From positions 406,024 to 430,632 of the forward strand of contig BFEA01000549.1 in assembly GCA_003427395.1 (NCBI GenBank): a stretch of DNA of 24,609 bases, read 5' to 3'. This document shows positions 17,296-24,609 of the stretch, piece by piece (position 1 is the first letter of the stretch; each line of letters begins with the position of its first letter). Made by a program: the position numbers and the translations under genes. The notes beneath the pieces are model-generated. The model saw only the letters and a list, made by a program, of their open reading frames with translations, was not told the DNA's origin and did no database searches. The DNA is from Chara braunii (Eukaryota; Streptophyta; Charophyceae; Charales; Characeae).

Positions 17296-17643
17296 CGGGT
17301 CCTACCGGACCCGACTTAGGGCCAGAGGGACACAGTAGGGCCGAAAGGCACGATCTTGGGCTACTTCAGGCCGTAAAGGCCTTATCTTGGACCAGACCCG
17401 ACGGACAGGCCCAAACGACATTACCGTTTGGGCCAGGCGGCGCTCTTGAGGCTGTCGCCCGCCGGTTGGGGCTGAACCGTCCATCTTGACGGTTCAGGGC
17501 ATGGCCAGGCCTCGCAGCATAGAGGCCGGCCTCTGCCCCACCGGTACAAAAGTACCGGTCCAGCCTCAGTTCGGTATCGAACCACCGGCATTCTACGCGG
17601 TGCGTTATGGTTAGCGCCAGAGCGCTAGCGCTATACTTAGCGC
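17296..17643. repeat. Dense chain of GC-rich stem-loops
   Basis: Pairs in order: CGGGTCC (17296) with GGACCCG (17307); AGGCC (17368) with GGCCT (17378); GGCCCAAACG (17408) with CGTTTGGGCC (17425); CTGAACCGT (17472) with ACGGTTCAG (17489); GGCCTC (17508) with GAGGCC (17522); GAGGCCGGCCTC (17522-17533, palindrome); ACCGGTAC (17540) with GTACCGGT (17552); TAGCGC (17612) with GCGCTA (17622); GCGCTA (17628) with TAGCGC (17638). Loops are 4-8 nt. It may lie within or next to the 5' LTR of element 2. Confidence 0.85.
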
Positions 17644-17794
17644 AGGAGCACGAGGAGCAGCAGTGGCAGCGAGCAGAGCAGCAGCAGCGGCGACTGAGCA
17701 AGATCGGCGGCGACCATAGCCGCCTGAGGTATCGGGAGCCGGAGGTTCTCTCCTCCCTCCCATCGCCAGTCTCCTCTCTCTCTCTTTCTTCTTT

Positions 17795-17889
17795 GACTCT
17801 TTTTCTTCTTCTTCTTCTTCTTCAGACTTCTTCTTCTTCTTCTTCAGACCTCTTCTTCTTCTTCTTCTGACTTCTTCTTCTTCTTCTTC
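17795..17889. repeat. (CTT)n microsatellite with CAGAC interruptions
   Basis: CTT repeats broken by CAGACTT, CAGACCT and CTGACTT at intervals of roughly 25 bp. Confidence 0.9.
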
Positions 17890-18403
17890 GGATTGGAGAC
17901 TTCATACTAGTTGGACAGAGACAAGTGTTGGACTTTGGTGGTATGAGGCTGTGGTACTTACCGGATTCGAGACTTGGAGATTGTTGGGGTTGATACTCGG
18001 CGGCATCACAGTTCGGACACCGGTTACATTTGGACTCTGTATCTCCGACACTGGTGACTTATTGTCCTCGACATTTTGATCTTGTTTGATGACATTTTGG
18101 ACTACCATATCGGTGACCTATCGGATTCTATTTCGGTGACCTTCGGTGCTGTCTACTTCCCCCACCTCCTTCGTCTCTCCTCCCACCTTTCATCTGTGTA
18201 TGTGTGTACGGGGCCTGAGCAACTTCCATGTATGGCTCAGACCCCACCATCTCACGATTGTATGTGTGTGGAGTGATATCTGTGTGAGTCAGTCTATGTG
18301 AGTCAGTCCGTTATGAGACTTCCGCTGCATACATGCTCATCCCTATATTGGTTGATCTTTGGTTCTGCCCCATACTCATTGACACTTTCACGAGTATGTA
18401 ACA
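17890..18403 (+). mobile_element. Element 2, 3' part of the 5' LTR
   Basis: The primer-binding site at 18408 fixes the LTR end at about 18403 (GTAACA). The left border is unknown, because no 3' LTR is present in the window for comparison; the start given is only the end of the CTT repeat. The region has degenerate TCGGTGACC-like repeats (near 18000-18145), as LTRs often do. No clear TATA box was found. Confidence 0.55.
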
Positions 18404-18407
18404 GATT

Positions 18408-18420
18408 TGGTATCGGAGCA
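18408..18420 (+). promoter_or_regulatory. Primer-binding site for initiator tRNA-Met
   Basis: TGGTATCGGAGCA differs at one position from TGGTATCAGAGC, the complement of the 3' end of plant initiator tRNA-Met, which primes minus-strand DNA synthesis in many plant LTR elements. It lies 4 bp after an LTR-like ACA end (18401-18403), at the expected place. Confidence 0.88.
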
Positions 18421-18446
18421 GACCATTTTACGGATCTGCTCACCAG

Positions 18447-19421
18447 GTAAGTCTGATTAGGAATTAGATTGCTTCTTCAATCTTCCAAATCAGCTCTGTA
18501 TTACTATCGAGTTCAAAGTTGCAAAAATTTTTCTCTTTTCGGTATTCTGTTTATTTCGGCATTTCCGTTTCAATTCGGTATTCGGACTTATAATTCGGAT
18601 TTCTGTTCAACTCCGGTATGCTGTTAATTTGAGTTCCGATAAATTGAAACTAATCCGACATGCTATTTAATTCGGATTTATGATTAGTGATTCGTGATTA
18701 GGTTGAAATCAGTACTCTGTTTAATTCGGCATTCTGATTTTCAATTCAGTTTCTGTTTTTATAATTCAGCATTCTGATTTTAATCATGTATTCCGTTTTC
18801 TAAATCGGCATTTCCGTTTTATTGCAGTGTGGGAAATTAGGGTTACGAAAATTTTTGATTTTCAATCAACTTGGGAAATTCGAACGTTTTGGAACCGTTA
18901 AATCGGAAATTCCGCGAAAGCGCGGAATATTAGGGTTGGACTCCGAAATTTTCGCGAATTTTTTTTTTCTTCTCTCCCTTGTTTGAGAAATTCCGAAAAC
19001 GGACTTAGGCCTTTAAAAATCGGATTTTGACGGTGGAAATTCCCGGAATTTCACATTTTTTGAAAATTCGAGTGTTTTTCTTATGATTTTCTTCCGAATT
19101 TTTTTTTTGGCAAACTAATCCGTATCTGACCCTCAGAATTGCAACTTCCGGGTAGTTCACTAATTAACGATGAACTCCCGGACTTAAGATGATCTCAAAG
19201 GATACCTAATCTTAATACAATTCAAATTCGTTCATTATCATTATTGCAAATATTGTTTTATTGATCATTATTGCAAATATTGTTTTATTTGAGAAATATT
19301 ATTTCGTTATTAATCATTAATTAAACTTTATTGATTAAATAATTCGTTATTATTTCCTTATTATGAATTTTTGAATTGTTTACGGAAAATATATTTTTTC
19401 TGTTTGATTTGTTGTCTACAG
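18447..19421 (+). other. Candidate leader intron of element 2
   Basis: The donor CACCAG|GTAAGT starts at 18447, 27 bp after the primer-binding site. A strong acceptor, TTTGTTGTCTACAG|T, ends at 19421, and an alternative, TTTTATTGCAG|T, ends at 18827. The stretch between is T- and A-rich, unlike the coding part downstream, as plant introns are. Splicing would bring the first gag ATG close to the LTR. This rests only on consensus signals; an unspliced leader is the simpler reading. Confidence 0.4.
18537..18822 (+). repeat. Degenerate AT-rich minisatellite in the element 2 leader
   Basis: About a dozen imperfect copies of a 20-25 bp unit like TTCGGCATTCTGTTTTAA (for example 18557, 18574, 18725, 18766, 18804). 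Confidence 0.7.
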
Positions 19422-19514
19422 TCCATCAGTGGGACAGAGACTGAATGTGAAGTGTTGATTGTTCTACCCCTGTTCCCACTCTCCCTACCCTCCCCGTAAT
19501 CTGTGACCACCGGG

Positions 19515-21353
19515 ATGTCTGAGGTACCAAATCAGCCAGAGCTGATGTCGGTGGAACAAGACACCGGGGCACTGCCACGACGCAGTGCCAGGCTTGCACT
19601 TCGTAACCGTCTTGTGGTACCTCCAAGAAGCAAGTATCAGCAACAGCGGCTCAGCAAGCGGACGACTCCAGCGGCATCAAGTACATCATTGACAGTACCG
19701 GTTCTCACCGGAGTTCTTCCTGCATGTCCGGTCCAAGGGGCCCATGAACCGTTGGCTGACTACCTTGGGCGGCTACAGGTATTCACAGATGCCGTAGCTG
19801 CCGCAAAGGTTCAGTAGGAGGCAGCAGAGGCAGAACGTCAGCGGCTGGCCAATGAGGCGGCAGCCCAAGCTCAGCAAACTGCTGAGGCTGACGCAGCGGC
19901 ACGAGATAGACGGAATGCCACCAACACAGAGTCCCTGATTCAACATGAGAATTAGTGGACAACACTACTCGAAGGCATGTTCTTTGTGCCTACGGAAGCG
20001 TAGGCGGCTCCGACACAGGCGGAGGGAGAGAGAAGTAACCTGGCTACCCTGATGTTGAGCGTGATGAGGGGAGTAATGTGGAACAACAAACTGCTGCAGG
20101 CACACCTGCTCGCAGAACGACAGCAACGACAGAAGCATCAGCAAGAGGTGGCTGCTTTGACGGCCGCCGTCCGCGACGCAACAACGCAGCAGCAGCAACA
20201 GCAACAGCAACAGCTGTTGAACTCTACTCTCGCACGCATCAACGACATCGAGGCTAAGACCTCAGCAGCGCCAGGCTGCACGACGGACGCGACGAAGCGG
20301 CTCAACGAGCGCATCGATCACGTCGTCACTATCATTGACGAACTAGGTGATTTCACTAGTCCGGCCACGATCAGCAGCACGGTGGCCGCCATCAAGACGA
20401 GCATCACCAACCTGCAGACAAGACTGGACGCTGCTACAAAGAATTACAAGATGCCGCACTTCCACATCAGCAAGTTCGACGATGACAACAAGTCGGACGC
20501 CTTGACATGGTGGCAACGTTTCCTCACGGAAGCATCTTGCCGCACTGTCCCGGCTGACGACATGATGAAGGCGCTCTACTTACAACTGATTGGAGGAGCG
20601 CATGCCTGGATGAACCATCTGGCGGCTACCAAGAAATGCACCATCGCCGAACTCCACACGCACGTCCCGTGGAAGGAGTTCGAGAAGCTATGGTTCACTC
20701 GGTTCATGGTCCGCAACGTCGTGAAGGCGGCCATGAACGAGGTGTACACCTGCTCTCAAGGGAATATGCCAACTCGAGACTGGACAACCAAGTGGCAAAA
20801 GATAGTGACCACGCCAGTTTCGATTTGAGTTTTACGAACCAACGATCCGAGTTCTTCTCGCGATCGTGCGCAGGGTTGCGAACCGCACTCGGCAACGAGT
20901 ACGATTACGCCTCATTCCAGGCCATCCTGGATCGTGCGAACTTTGTCATCCAAACGCATCCAAACGGATGACAAGGCCGCAAACGAACGGCAGTCCCAGC
21001 CGCATTATGTGGCTAAGCCGGGCTATCAACGACCGGCACATAATAATGTCGTGATTTCTGACGAAACAGTCGATCTCCACGCTGCAGCAACATCCTCGAG
21101 TGATGGAGGAATTGTAGCAGCGCTCCCGCCGAAGCGTCCCAAGAGAGTTCGAAAGAACAAGGCGACGCAAGAGACGGCATCGACGGGAACTGGGCAGCAG
21201 CCATGGACGGCATATAAGATCACCAAGGAAATCTATGACCTTCGTCAACGGTACGGATATTGCTTTTGGTGCAATGGAGTCACTCATTTGACCGCACAGT
21301 GCCCCGAAAAGGGCAAGGCACGCGTACCCCGTCCAGCTAACTCGGAAAACTGA
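19515..21353 (+). pseudogene. Element 2 gag with coiled coil and CCHC zinc knuckle
   Basis: The start is taken at ATG 19515 (MSEVPNQPELMSVEQDTG), the first ATG of the frame; a minimal upstream ATG-TGA sits at 19445. The frame carries Gln/Ala-rich coiled-coil sequence with three TAG stops (19815, 19953, 20001) and a poly-Gln stretch near 20190. The capsid follows: MPHFHISKFDDDNKSDALTW, then AWMNHLAA and WKEFEKLWFTRF. Near 20815 the frame shifts (continuing FDLSFTNQRSEFFSRS), and a 10-bp duplication at 20947-20966 shifts it again. A Lys/Arg-rich segment (KRPKRVRKNKA) precedes the knuckle CFWCNGVTHLTAQC, a complete C-X2-C-X4-H-X4-C. The TGA at 21351 is probably the natural end. Confidence 0.9.
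20947..20966 (+). repeat. 10-bp tandem duplication that frameshifts gag
   Basis: CATCCAAACG occurs twice in direct succession (20947-20956 and 20957-20966). Before it the gag frame reads ANFVIQT, and after it the frame reads QTDDKAANERQ in the register of the later CCHC part, so the duplication alone explains the shift. Confidence 0.85.
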
Positions 21354-21654
21354 GTTACGCAAGGAGAGGGGCGACGTCTCTCCTCACTCCGCCGGACCCG
21401 GTTGCCTTGCTAGCAATCGATGTCACTACCGGGGAGCATGCGTTAGTCGCTGATTCTCGTGCTACNTACGAGGATTATGCCGCCCAGCTGGTACCACCAC
21501 TAGACCAGCCGAGCCACGTGCACTTAGATTGCGTATGCGCAGCCTGTACACCGTCGGCAAGTGATCCGGTCAGCTCGCCACTGACTTCCGAGGATCGACG
21601 GCGTGGTCAAGACTTGAGGAACTTGACCTGCTCACGAGAGAGGACTTCGCTTGG
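21354..21654 (+). pseudogene. Element 2 gag-pol junction, pol N-terminus (frameshifted)
   Basis: One frame reads MLAIDVTTGEHALVADSRA (from 21407) and QPSHVHLDCVCAACTPSASD, then fails near 21600. The frame used by protease begins to make sense at LLTREDFAWMPLPSTG (about 21628). An N at 21466 adds uncertainty. No named domain lies in this part. Confidence 0.6.
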
Positions 21655-22380
21655 ATGCCTCTACCCTCGACCGGAACCTTGCCAAGGCCGCATTGCAANG
21701 CCTTGATGGCAAATCTACGCTCCTATTTGCACACTATAGTACCAGCTCCTTTGACGGACGACGGGGTAGCGGTTGTCGATCTCCGCTTCTATCTCACGAA
21801 GATTGACCGCGAGTACGCCACCCAAAGGTACGCCGAAACCGACGCGCCTTTGCTCTATATCCGCATTCAAATCGGAAAGGCAACTTGTAGTGCCTTGATT
21901 GATTGCGGAGCCTCTCGCAACTTTATGAGCCAAGTCTTTATGGCCCGCGCAGGTCTTAGCTCGCGCATTCGAAGGAAGACATAACCTACGCAAGTTACAC
22001 TCGCGGACGGCCGCACGCAAAAGTCAATTGACCGATGCGTCGATGGCGTTCCAGTATACTTTGCGCCACTTGCGTGCAAGCCGGTGTCTTTTGACATTCT
22101 CGACACCAAGTTCGACATGATTCTAGGCATGTCTTGGTTGCGTAGCGCCGATCATCCGGTAAACTTTCATGACCGAACCGTTCACATCCGTGATCGGAAC
22201 GGAGTGTTAGTCCCATGTACGGTCGTGACCCCTCACACTTCGATTGCTTGTCACGTGGTTTCCATTGTGAGAATTCGCGACGCCATAGCTCGGAATGACG
22301 TCGAGGAGATGGGCCTTGTATTCTTGCATGCTCTCCCCTCGCCGGACGGACCAGCCGCGTCACCGCCGGACCCACGCATC
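21655..22380 (+). pseudogene. Element 2 aspartic protease
   Basis: In the pol frame, YIRIQIGKATCSALIDCGAS then RNFMSQVFM gives the active-site triad region: D-C-G-A-S in place of the usual D-S/T-G-A-S, with the catalytic Asp kept. A TAA at 21982-21984 interrupts it. Then follow VTLADGRTQKSIDRCVDGVP and SFDILDTKFDMILGMSWLRS, the second hallmark of gypsy proteases (ILGMSWL). It shares one frame with RT downstream, so they would be one polyprotein if the stop were read through. An N at 21699 lies near its start. Confidence 0.9.
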
Positions 22381-23270
22381 ACTCACCTCTTGGACGAGTA
22401 TGGAGACGTCTTCGAGGCTCCCACCGGAACGGTTCCGGATCGGCCCTTACGTCACGGGATCACTCTCGAGGCTGGTGCCGTCCCTCCGCGTGGATGTATC
22501 TACCGCATGAGCGAAGAGGAACTCGAGGTGCTTCGCGCACAACTCGATGACCTTCTTGACAAGTGTTGGATTCGCCCTAGTTGCTCGTCATACGGTGCCC
22601 CTGTTCTCTTCGTCCGGAAGAAGAACAAAGATCTACGGTTATGCATCGATTATCGCAAACTTAACGCACAAACCGTAAAGAACGCCAGCCCTCTCCCTCG
22701 GATTGATGATCTTCTTGAGCGGTTAGGCGGCGCGACGTACTTCTCGAAGTTGGACTTGAAGTTGGGTTACCACCAGATTGATATCCAGCCTCAAGATCGG
22801 TACAAGACCGCGTTCAAGACGCGGTACGGGCATTTTGAGTGGGTTGTCATGCCATTTGGCCTCACCAATGCCCCCGCGACTTTTCAAGCAGCTATGACGA
22901 CTGAGTTTCGCGACGTGCTCGATCGCAGCGTCCTCATCTACCTCGATGACATCTTGGTCTATAGTAGGACGTTGAACGAGCACATCGTACACCTTCGCGC
23001 TGTTTTGAATCGTTTGCGATTGGCCAAGTACAAAGCAAATCGCGACAAGTGCGAGTTGGCGAAGCAGGAGCTTGAGTATTTGGGCCATTATGTTATGCCG
23101 AAAGGCATTCGTCCCTTAGTGGACAAGATCCAAGCCATCGTGGATTGGCCGGAGCCCCGTTGCACGACGGATGTACGCTCCTTCATGGGTTTGGCTGGAT
23201 ATTATCAACGATTCGTCGATTCATACTCGAAAGTGGCCGCTCTTTTGTCGATACTTCAGTCCCCGAAGGT
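22381..23270 (+). CDS. Element 2 reverse transcriptase
   Basis: Open and well preserved. Markers in order: CIYRMSEEELEVLRAQLDDL, WIRPSCSSYGAPVLFVRKK, LRLCIDYRKLNAQTVKN, KLDLKLGYHQIDIQ (first catalytic Asp), [31 protein letters not shown] (the YLDD metal-binding box, intact), KYKANRDKCELAKQELEYLG and SFMGLAGYYQRFVDSYSK. Two sites look altered relative to related elements: DKCWIRPS (Gly usually follows Lys) and LKLGYHQ (Ser is usual before Gly). It shares the frame with protease and RNase H and is expected to act as part of a Gag-Pol polyprotein in virus-like particles. Confidence 0.95.
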
Positions 23271-23760
23271 GCCCTTCGAGTTCGACGACGCAGCCCGTGG
23301 CGCGTTCACTACGTTGAAGGCAGCGATGCAAGCCGCACCTGCCCTTCGTATATACGATCCCACCCTGCCCACCCAAGTGACGACGGACGCTTCGGGATAC
23401 GGTATTGGTGCGATGTTGGAACAGTGTCACGAGGACGGTTGGCATCCGGTCGAGTATTTTTCCCAAAAGGTGCCTCTCGTCAACACTCTCGACGACGCTA
23501 GGAAGAAAGAGCTACTCTCGTTCGTCACCGTTCTCAAACGGTGGGGCCACTTTCTTCTCGGCCGTCGGCGTTTTAAATGGAATACGAACAACAATCCGTT
23601 GACCTTTTACAAAATGCAGGATACGGTCACTAGCACGATCGGTCGATGGATGTATTACATCGACAAGTTCGACTTTGACCCGTGCCACATTCCCGGTCCC
23701 GCCAATCGAGCTGTGGACGCCCTCTCACGACGGTCCGATTTTTGTGTCATTGTGACCACG
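23271..23760 (+). CDS. Element 2 RNase H domain
   Basis: VTTDASGYGIGAMLEQ carries the first active-site Asp, and DDARKKELLSFVTVLKRW the Glu. The third acidic position, expected in a T-D-N-N-P motif, reads WNTNNNPLTFYK, so the Asp appears replaced by Asn and RNase H activity is doubtful. IGRWMYYIDKFDFDPCHIPG and AVDALSRRSD close the domain, as is usual before integrase. Confidence 0.9.
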
Positions 23761-24108
23761 ACATTCAACCTCGAGGACGATCTGCAGCCGCATTTTGTCA
23801 AAGGCTACAAGTCCGATCCGACTTACTCTACGCTTTACGCGGAGCTTTCATCCGATCACCCGCCGGCTAGCCACTATCGGATTTCCGAGGGGTTCCTTCT
23901 CCTTCACACGAGAGGAAAGTACTTGTTAGTTGTGCCCCAAGATCGCATATTACGGACTCGTCTTCTCAGCGAATTCCACGACGCACGACTTTCGGCACAC
24001 CTTGGCGTGAACCGCACATTAGCATGCCTCCGCCAACGTTTTCACTGGCCCGACGTCCTTCATGACGTTGTGAGGAAACCCGGGGAAGAGCTACCTACCG
24101 TTCGCTGA
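23761..24108 (+). pseudogene. Element 2 integrase N-terminus, truncated in the zinc finger
   Basis: Linker sequence (SHYRISEGFLLLHTRGKYLL, VVPQDRILRTRLLSEFHDAR) leads into the HHCC finger: FHDARLSAHLGVNRTLACLR supplies both His, and HWPDVLHDVVRK comes next. The CxxC half and the whole catalytic core are missing. After about 24076 the frame reads PGEELPTVR and stops at 24108. The change is abrupt and marks a deletion, rearrangement or assembly join. Confidence 0.88.
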
Positions 24109-24404
24109 AGCCATGGACTACGGCGCCTGTCACTTCGCCGCGCCCGCTTCCAAGGTCCTCAGCGACCAGCAGGGTTGTCCCTTTCAGCAAGGTCACTCTT
24201 GGTCCTTAACCACAGGCTATTTTAAGATCTTTTCCTTTGCGAAAATTTCACAGTAATCTCGGTCGGAATTGATCCCTCCGTGTCACGCAGGAATGTTCAA
24301 TCCTCTTACCGTTCTCATCGGATCAGCTCACCTCCGCGCAATCAGAAGAGCGGCGAAGCCGCCAAAGAGGGAAAGTTAGCTTTCATTTGGCAGAGAGCAA
24401 GGAG
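24109..24404. other. Unrelated non-coding DNA after the element 2 breakpoint
   Basis: No gene, LTR or terminal motif recognised. The T-rich part at 24220-24255 is followed directly by DNA leading into the 88-bp repeat. Confidence 0.45.
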
Positions 24405-24609
24405 CCAATCAGGGCTCTTTTCAACGACTTCTCGAAAACGACATTTCCCGAAAATGATTTGCTGTCCAGTCCACAAGGCTCGGAGCGGCGAGCTAATCAA
24501 GGCTCTTTTCAATAATTTCTCGAAAATGATATTTCCCGAAAATAATTAGCTGTCCAGTTCACAAGACTCCGAGCGGCGAGCCAATCAAGGCTCTTTTCAA
24601 TAATTTCTC
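24405..24609. repeat. 88-bp tandem repeat running off the window
   Basis: CYAATCARGGCTCTTTTCAA begins at 24405, 24493 and 24581, exactly 88 bp apart, giving about 2.3 copies. Units share CTCGAAAAYGAYATTTCCCG and GCTGTCCAGT. Copies 2 and 3 are closer to each other than to copy 1. The array probably continues past base 24609. Confidence 0.9.

Larger units (their letters stand above)
18404..24076 (+). mobile_element. Ty3/gypsy LTR retrotransposon, element 2 (3'-truncated)
   Basis: Primer-binding site, long T-rich leader, gag, protease, RT, RNase H and the start of integrase follow in Ty3/gypsy order on the plus strand. Pol from 21655 to 24076 is a single frame with one stop, so this copy is much younger than element 1. 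It is cut off inside the integrase zinc finger at about 24076: DVLHDVVRK is followed by unrelated sequence, with no integrase core and no 3' LTR. Two ambiguous bases (N at 21466 and 21699) lie in the gag-pol junction. Confidence 0.93.

Noticed and set aside
24280-24549. 89-aa ORF at the window end
   Set aside because: It is largely a translation of the 88-bp tandem repeat; the period is not a multiple of three, so no protein repeat would be kept.

Overview
The window looks like nuclear DNA of a charophyte alga, most likely Chara braunii or a close relative. This is an inference. Both retroelement families resemble, from memory, Ty3/gypsy polyproteins that are abundant in Chara; a fragment of plant-type U6 snRNA is present; and most of the DNA is non-coding, rich in repeats and mixed in base composition. 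A BLAST search would settle it. No intact host gene can be supported.

Layout. 1-1280: non-coding DNA packed with short stem-loops, with a 5'-truncated U6 snRNA copy embedded in it (minus strand, 531-591). 1280-1720: hairpins and short duplications. About 1712-9251: a decayed Ty3/gypsy element on the minus strand, read from high to low coordinates: gag (9251-7311), protease (7236-6700), reverse transcriptase (4570-3602), RNase H (3496-3200), and integrase with a C-terminal chromodomain-like region (3190-1712). Its pol is split between protease and RT by about 2 kb of foreign DNA (about 4668-6690). That insert ends in a 23-nt poly-T (a poly-A tail on the minus strand) and holds an unrecognised ORF followed by a (GTT)n/(AAC)n tract with recurring modules. 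9252-10170: element leader and a chain of hairpins. 11000-11560: five tandem units of about 115 bp. 11829-12563: an array of hairpins that share one loop sequence while the stems change in a compensated way. 12565-16290: no recognised gene. 16302-16434: twelve regularly spaced GTCAA (W-box-like) motifs. 16739-16894: a CT microsatellite split by a Nextera mate-pair junction adapter, which is an assembly artefact. 17296-17643: another dense hairpin chain. Up to 18403: the 3' part of an LTR. 18408-24076: a second, better preserved Ty3/gypsy element on the plus strand: primer-binding site, T-rich leader with consensus splice signals, gag with CCHC knuckle, then protease, RT, RNase H and the start of integrase. 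It is cut off inside the integrase zinc finger. 24405-24609: an 88-bp tandem repeat that runs off the end.

Both elements are dead copies. The first has many stops and frameshifts, Glu for the protease Asp and YLDN for YLDD. The second has three TAG stops and two frameshifts in gag, one stop in pol, an Asn in the probable RNase H active site, and no integrase core. The most interesting unexplained signal is the hairpin array at 11829-12563. The most important practical signal is the sequencing adapter at 16814-16851, which means the sequences on its two sides may not be adjacent in the genome.
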